The notes below the pieces were generated by a model. It saw only the letters and a program-made list of their open reading frames with translations. It was not told where the DNA came from and searched no databases. The translations under genes were made by a program, and so were the position numbers. From Alcaligenaceae bacterium (GTDB lineage: Bacteria; Pseudomonadota; Gammaproteobacteria; Burkholderiales; Burkholderiaceae_B), in contig JAAZDZ010000013.1 in assembly GCA_012512545.1 (NCBI GenBank), forward strand, positions 1-8,122: a stretch of DNA of 8,122 nt. The letters are read 5' to 3'. How positions within the stretch are numbered: position 1 is the stretch's first letter; each line of letters starts with the position of its first letter. Positions 6,494-8,122 of this stretch are shown in pieces.

Positions 6494-7114
6494 ATGGCCA
6501 TTCTTTCAACGCGCATTCTGATTGCCGCTGATGCCCGTCCGGGCCGACGCCGCCTGCTGAGCCTGCTGGCTGCAGGAATCGTCGGGGCTGTTCTGGCGGG
6601 CTGCGCCGGGCCTGCCCGCATTCCGGGGGAGGGCCAGGCGTTTGAGCGCACCGGACGCTTCGCCGTCAACGTTACAGAGCCAGGCGTTGCGCCCGAAGCT
6701 GTGCAGGGCGGTTTCGCCTGGCGCGATGCTGGCAGGGTTCTGCGGCTGGATCTCACCAACCCTCTGGGCAGCACGCTGGCCCGCATCACCGTTCAGCCTT
6801 CCGGCGCCGTGCTGGAACATTCCGATGGCAGCACCGAAGTAGCCGCCGATGCCGATGCCTTGCTGGCTCAGGTGGTGGGCGTTGCCATGCCTGTCGCCAA
6901 CTTGCGCGACTGGCTGCAGGGCCGCACGGGGGCTGGCAGCGTCGAGGCTCTGCAGCACGACTCGCAGGGGCGACCGGCATCGTTCTCCCAGGAAGGCTGG
7001 AGGCTGCGACTGTCGCGCTACGATGCCCTGGGCCCCGGCCTGTTGCGGCTTGATCGCCGCGATGGGGGGCGGCAGATTTCTGTCCGTCTGGCGATTGATA
7101 CCCAGGCCCGCTGA
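6494..7114 (+). CDS. lolB: Outer-membrane lipoprotein insertion factor LolB
   Basis: LolB accepts lipoproteins from the periplasmic carrier LolA and inserts them in the inner leaflet of the outer membrane, and is itself a lipoprotein. The 206-residue product has a lipoprotein signal peptide: a long basic n-region with RRR at 18-20, a hydrophobic stretch at 21-35, and the lipobox LAGC with lipidated C37. The mature part opens with the family pattern GRFAV (about 54-58), then QGGFAW and the highly typical NPLGSTLARI, and ends with a Leu/Arg-rich strand. Length is close to E. coli LolB. ATG at 6494 is the first possible start, since the TPR gene's TAA (6482-6484) is in the same frame. No Shine-Dalgarno sequence is visible in the 9-base gap, so translation probably depends on coupling to the TPR gene. 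RRRLL before the core is faintly Tat-like, though Sec export is usual. Confidence 0.93.
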   Translation: MAILSTRILIAADARPGRRRLLSLLAAGIVGAVLAGCAGPARIPGEGQAFERTGRFAVNVTEPGVAPEAVQGGFAWRDAGRVLRLDLTNPLGSTLARITVQPSGAVLEHSDGSTEVAADADALLAQVVGVAMPVANLRDWLQGRTGAGSVEALQHDSQGRPASFSQEGWRLRLSRYDALGPGLLRLDRRDGGRQISVRLAIDTQAR

Positions 7115-7122
7115 GGCGCCGC

Positions 7123-8115
7123 ATGGCTTTATATGATGTGCCGGCACCGGCCAAATTGAATCTGTTCCTGCATGTCACCGGGCGCCGCCCCGATGGCTAT
7201 CACGAATTGCAGACCGTATTTCGCTTCATCGACCTCTGCGACACGCTGGATTTCGACCTGCGCCGCGACGGTGGAATTCATCGCGAAGGCGAATCCCTGC
7301 CTGGCTTGCCGCCCGAACAGGATCTTGTCGTGCGGGCGGCGCGGGCTTTGCAGCAGGCGACAGGCACGACGCTGGGCGCGCAGATCCGTTATACCAAGCG
7401 CATTCCTTCAGGCGCGGGCCTGGGAGGCGGCTCAAGTGACGCCGCCACAACCTTGATTGCCCTGAATCGTCTGTGGAATACCGGCCTGGATCGTGACGCC
7501 CTGCTGCAACTGGCCCGGCCGCTGGGGGCCGATGTACCGGTTTTCGTGTTCGGCCGGGCGGCTTTCGCTGAAGGCACAGGCGATATCCTCACGGAAGTAG
7601 TGGTGCCCGATTGTTCGTATCTGGTCTTGCAGCCACAGGGTTCGGTGCCGACCTCGCAAATTTTCTCTTCCCCGGATTTGACAAGAGACACAGAGCCTGT
7701 AATAATTTCGTTCTTTGCTGATTGGCAAACGAATCAAGCGCAAGAAAAAGCCCGGTGTTTTGGCGGCTTGCCGGAAGGCAGGCTTTCAGGAAACCCGTTT
7801 TTCGGGCGCAATGATTTGCAGCCGGTTGTTATTCGTCAGTATGAAGCCATACGGCATATGGCCGAAGCCTTGCAACAGCAAGGGTTTCATGCAAGAATGA
7901 CGGGTTCGGGAAGCTGTTTTTTTGTTGAGTTCAATACACAGAAACCAGCCTTCCGGGCACAGCAGAAAATTTCCAGTATAATGCTGGGCGGCAAAAGCGA
8001 AACGCAAGCAAGTGGTCAGCACGACACTTCTGCAATTCACGAAAGCCCGCGAGCGGTTGTGAAAGATTCCTGGGTTTGCTCAGGGCTGTCCGATCACCCG
8101 CTCAGATACTGGTAG
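7123..8115 (+). CDS. ispE: 4-diphosphocytidyl-2-C-methyl-D-erythritol kinase (IspE)
   Basis: Cytoplasmic GHMP-family kinase of the MEP isoprenoid pathway; it phosphorylates CDP-methylerythritol with ATP. Substrate-binding PAPAKLNLFLHV (7-18, with K11) and H27 match the family, as do the ATP loop PSGAGLGGGSSDAA (95-108), catalytic D137 in GADVPVFVFG and the third GHMP motif RMTGSGSCF (258-266). GAGG overlaps the lolB stop 6 bases before the ATG, and the 8-base gap indicates cotranscription. At 330 residues it is longer than the usual 280-300. From memory, relatives join the DLTRDT region to FGRNDL with a shorter linker than residues about 198-227 here, and the tail is also extended, yet it ends with the familiar GLSDHPLRYW. 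From about 7680 the G+C content falls to roughly 48% and promoter-like elements appear. A run of seven T (7917-7923) encodes Phe-Phe. The gene is intact, with TAG at 8113-8115. Confidence 0.96.
   Translation: MALYDVPAPAKLNLFLHVTGRRPDGYHELQTVFRFIDLCDTLDFDLRRDGGIHREGESLPGLPPEQDLVVRAARALQQATGTTLGAQIRYTKRIPSGAGLGGGSSDAATTLIALNRLWNTGLDRDALLQLARPLGADVPVFVFGRAAFAEGTGDILTEVVVPDCSYLVLQPQGSVPTSQIFSSPDLTRDTEPVIISFFADWQTNQAQEKARCFGGLPEGRLSGNPFFGRNDLQPVVIRQYEAIRHMAEALQQQGFHARMTGSGSCFFVEFNTQKPAFRAQQKISSIMLGGKSETQASGQHDTSAIHESPRAVVKDSWVCSGLSDHPLRYW
7678..7706 (+). promoter_or_regulatory. Near-consensus sigma70 promoter inside ispE
   Basis: A perfect -35 TTGACA (7678-7683) is 17 bases from AATAAT (7701-7706, five of six), with TG at 7698-7699 forming an extended -10. 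This is the best promoter match in the window. Transcription would begin near 7713. It most likely adds expression of the genes after ispE; in E. coli a promoter inside ispE is known, as I recall, to drive prs. Confidence 0.5.
7868..7923 (+). terminator. Hairpins and T7 run inside ispE, weak terminator-like element
   Basis: CCTTGC (7868-7873) and GCAAGG (7878-7883) pair around AACA. Alternatively AACAGC (7874-7879) can pair with GCTGTT (7913-7918) across a long loop, directly at a seven-T run (7917-7923). Neither gives a classic compact stem plus U-tract, so it is probably only coding sequence. Confidence 0.15.
7977..7982 (+). promoter_or_regulatory. Consensus -10 (TATAAT) near the ispE 3' end
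   Basis: An exact TATAAT occurs 131 bases before the ispE stop codon. No good -35 lies at 16-18 bases; TTCCGG (7951-7956) is 20 bases away. With the usual tRNA-Gln and prs expected downstream, it may be a stable-RNA promoter, but those genes are outside the window. Confidence 0.3.
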
Positions 8116-8122
8116 TCAAGAA

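Noticed and set aside
8000..8122. A tRNA gene (tRNA-Gln) after ispE
   Set aside because: I looked for the cloverleaf and T-loop sequence before the right edge and found none; the ispE frame continues to 8115. The tRNA, if present, is outside the window.
1..8122. Mobile elements, CRISPR arrays, defence or toxin-antitoxin systems
   Set aside because: No transposase, integrase or nuclease motif, no regularly spaced repeats and no terminal inverted repeats were seen; the content is conserved housekeeping genes.

Overview
The window reads as ordinary chromosome of a Gram-negative betaproteobacterium, most likely a Burkholderiales member near the Alcaligenaceae (Bordetella/Achromobacter relatives). 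The grounds are a moderately high G+C content, an outer-membrane lipoprotein factor (LolB), and the gene order TPR protein - lolB - ispE beside mutM, which I recall from that family. I could not run a search, so the taxonomic call is an inference. No mobile element, CRISPR array, tRNA or rRNA gene is visible.

Layout: (1) bases 1-590, + strand: the C-terminal part of a GT4-type glycosyltransferase whose start lies outside the window, probably the edge of a surface-polysaccharide cluster. (2) 662-2053, - strand, convergent with it: an AlgC-type phosphomannomutase/phosphoglucomutase, which would supply hexose-1-phosphates for sugar nucleotides. (3) 2054-2354: a 301-base divergent control region with a good sigma70-like promoter and two inverted repeats. 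(4) 2355-3764, + strand: an FAD-linked 2-hydroxyacid oxidase of the GlcD/D-2-hydroxyglutarate dehydrogenase family, substrate unassigned. (5) 3781-4608, - strand: mutM (Fpg), base-excision repair of oxidised purines. (6) 4694-8115, + strand: a tight three-gene run of an exported TPR protein, lolB (outer-membrane lipoprotein insertion) and ispE (isoprenoid precursor synthesis). Gaps inside the run are 9 and 8 bases. In related genomes tRNA-Gln and prs usually follow ispE; they would lie just past the right edge.

How the genes relate: the three-gene run is an envelope/housekeeping unit. Its order matches Pseudomonas aeruginosa lbcA(PA4667)-lolB-ispE-prs as I recall it, where the TPR protein is an outer-membrane lipoprotein adaptor for the protease CtpA. 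Here the TPR protein has a signal peptide but contains no cysteine at all, so it cannot be a lipoprotein. The run is probably transcribed from inside the 5' end of the divergent mutM gene.

I see no novel defence or mobile system. The observations most worth a second look are a near-consensus sigma70 promoter buried in ispE, at the start of an AT-richer segment that looks expanded relative to relatives; the missing lipid anchor on the LbcA-like protein; the inverted repeats of the 2054-2354 control region; and a perfect 10-bp inverted repeat inside mutM.
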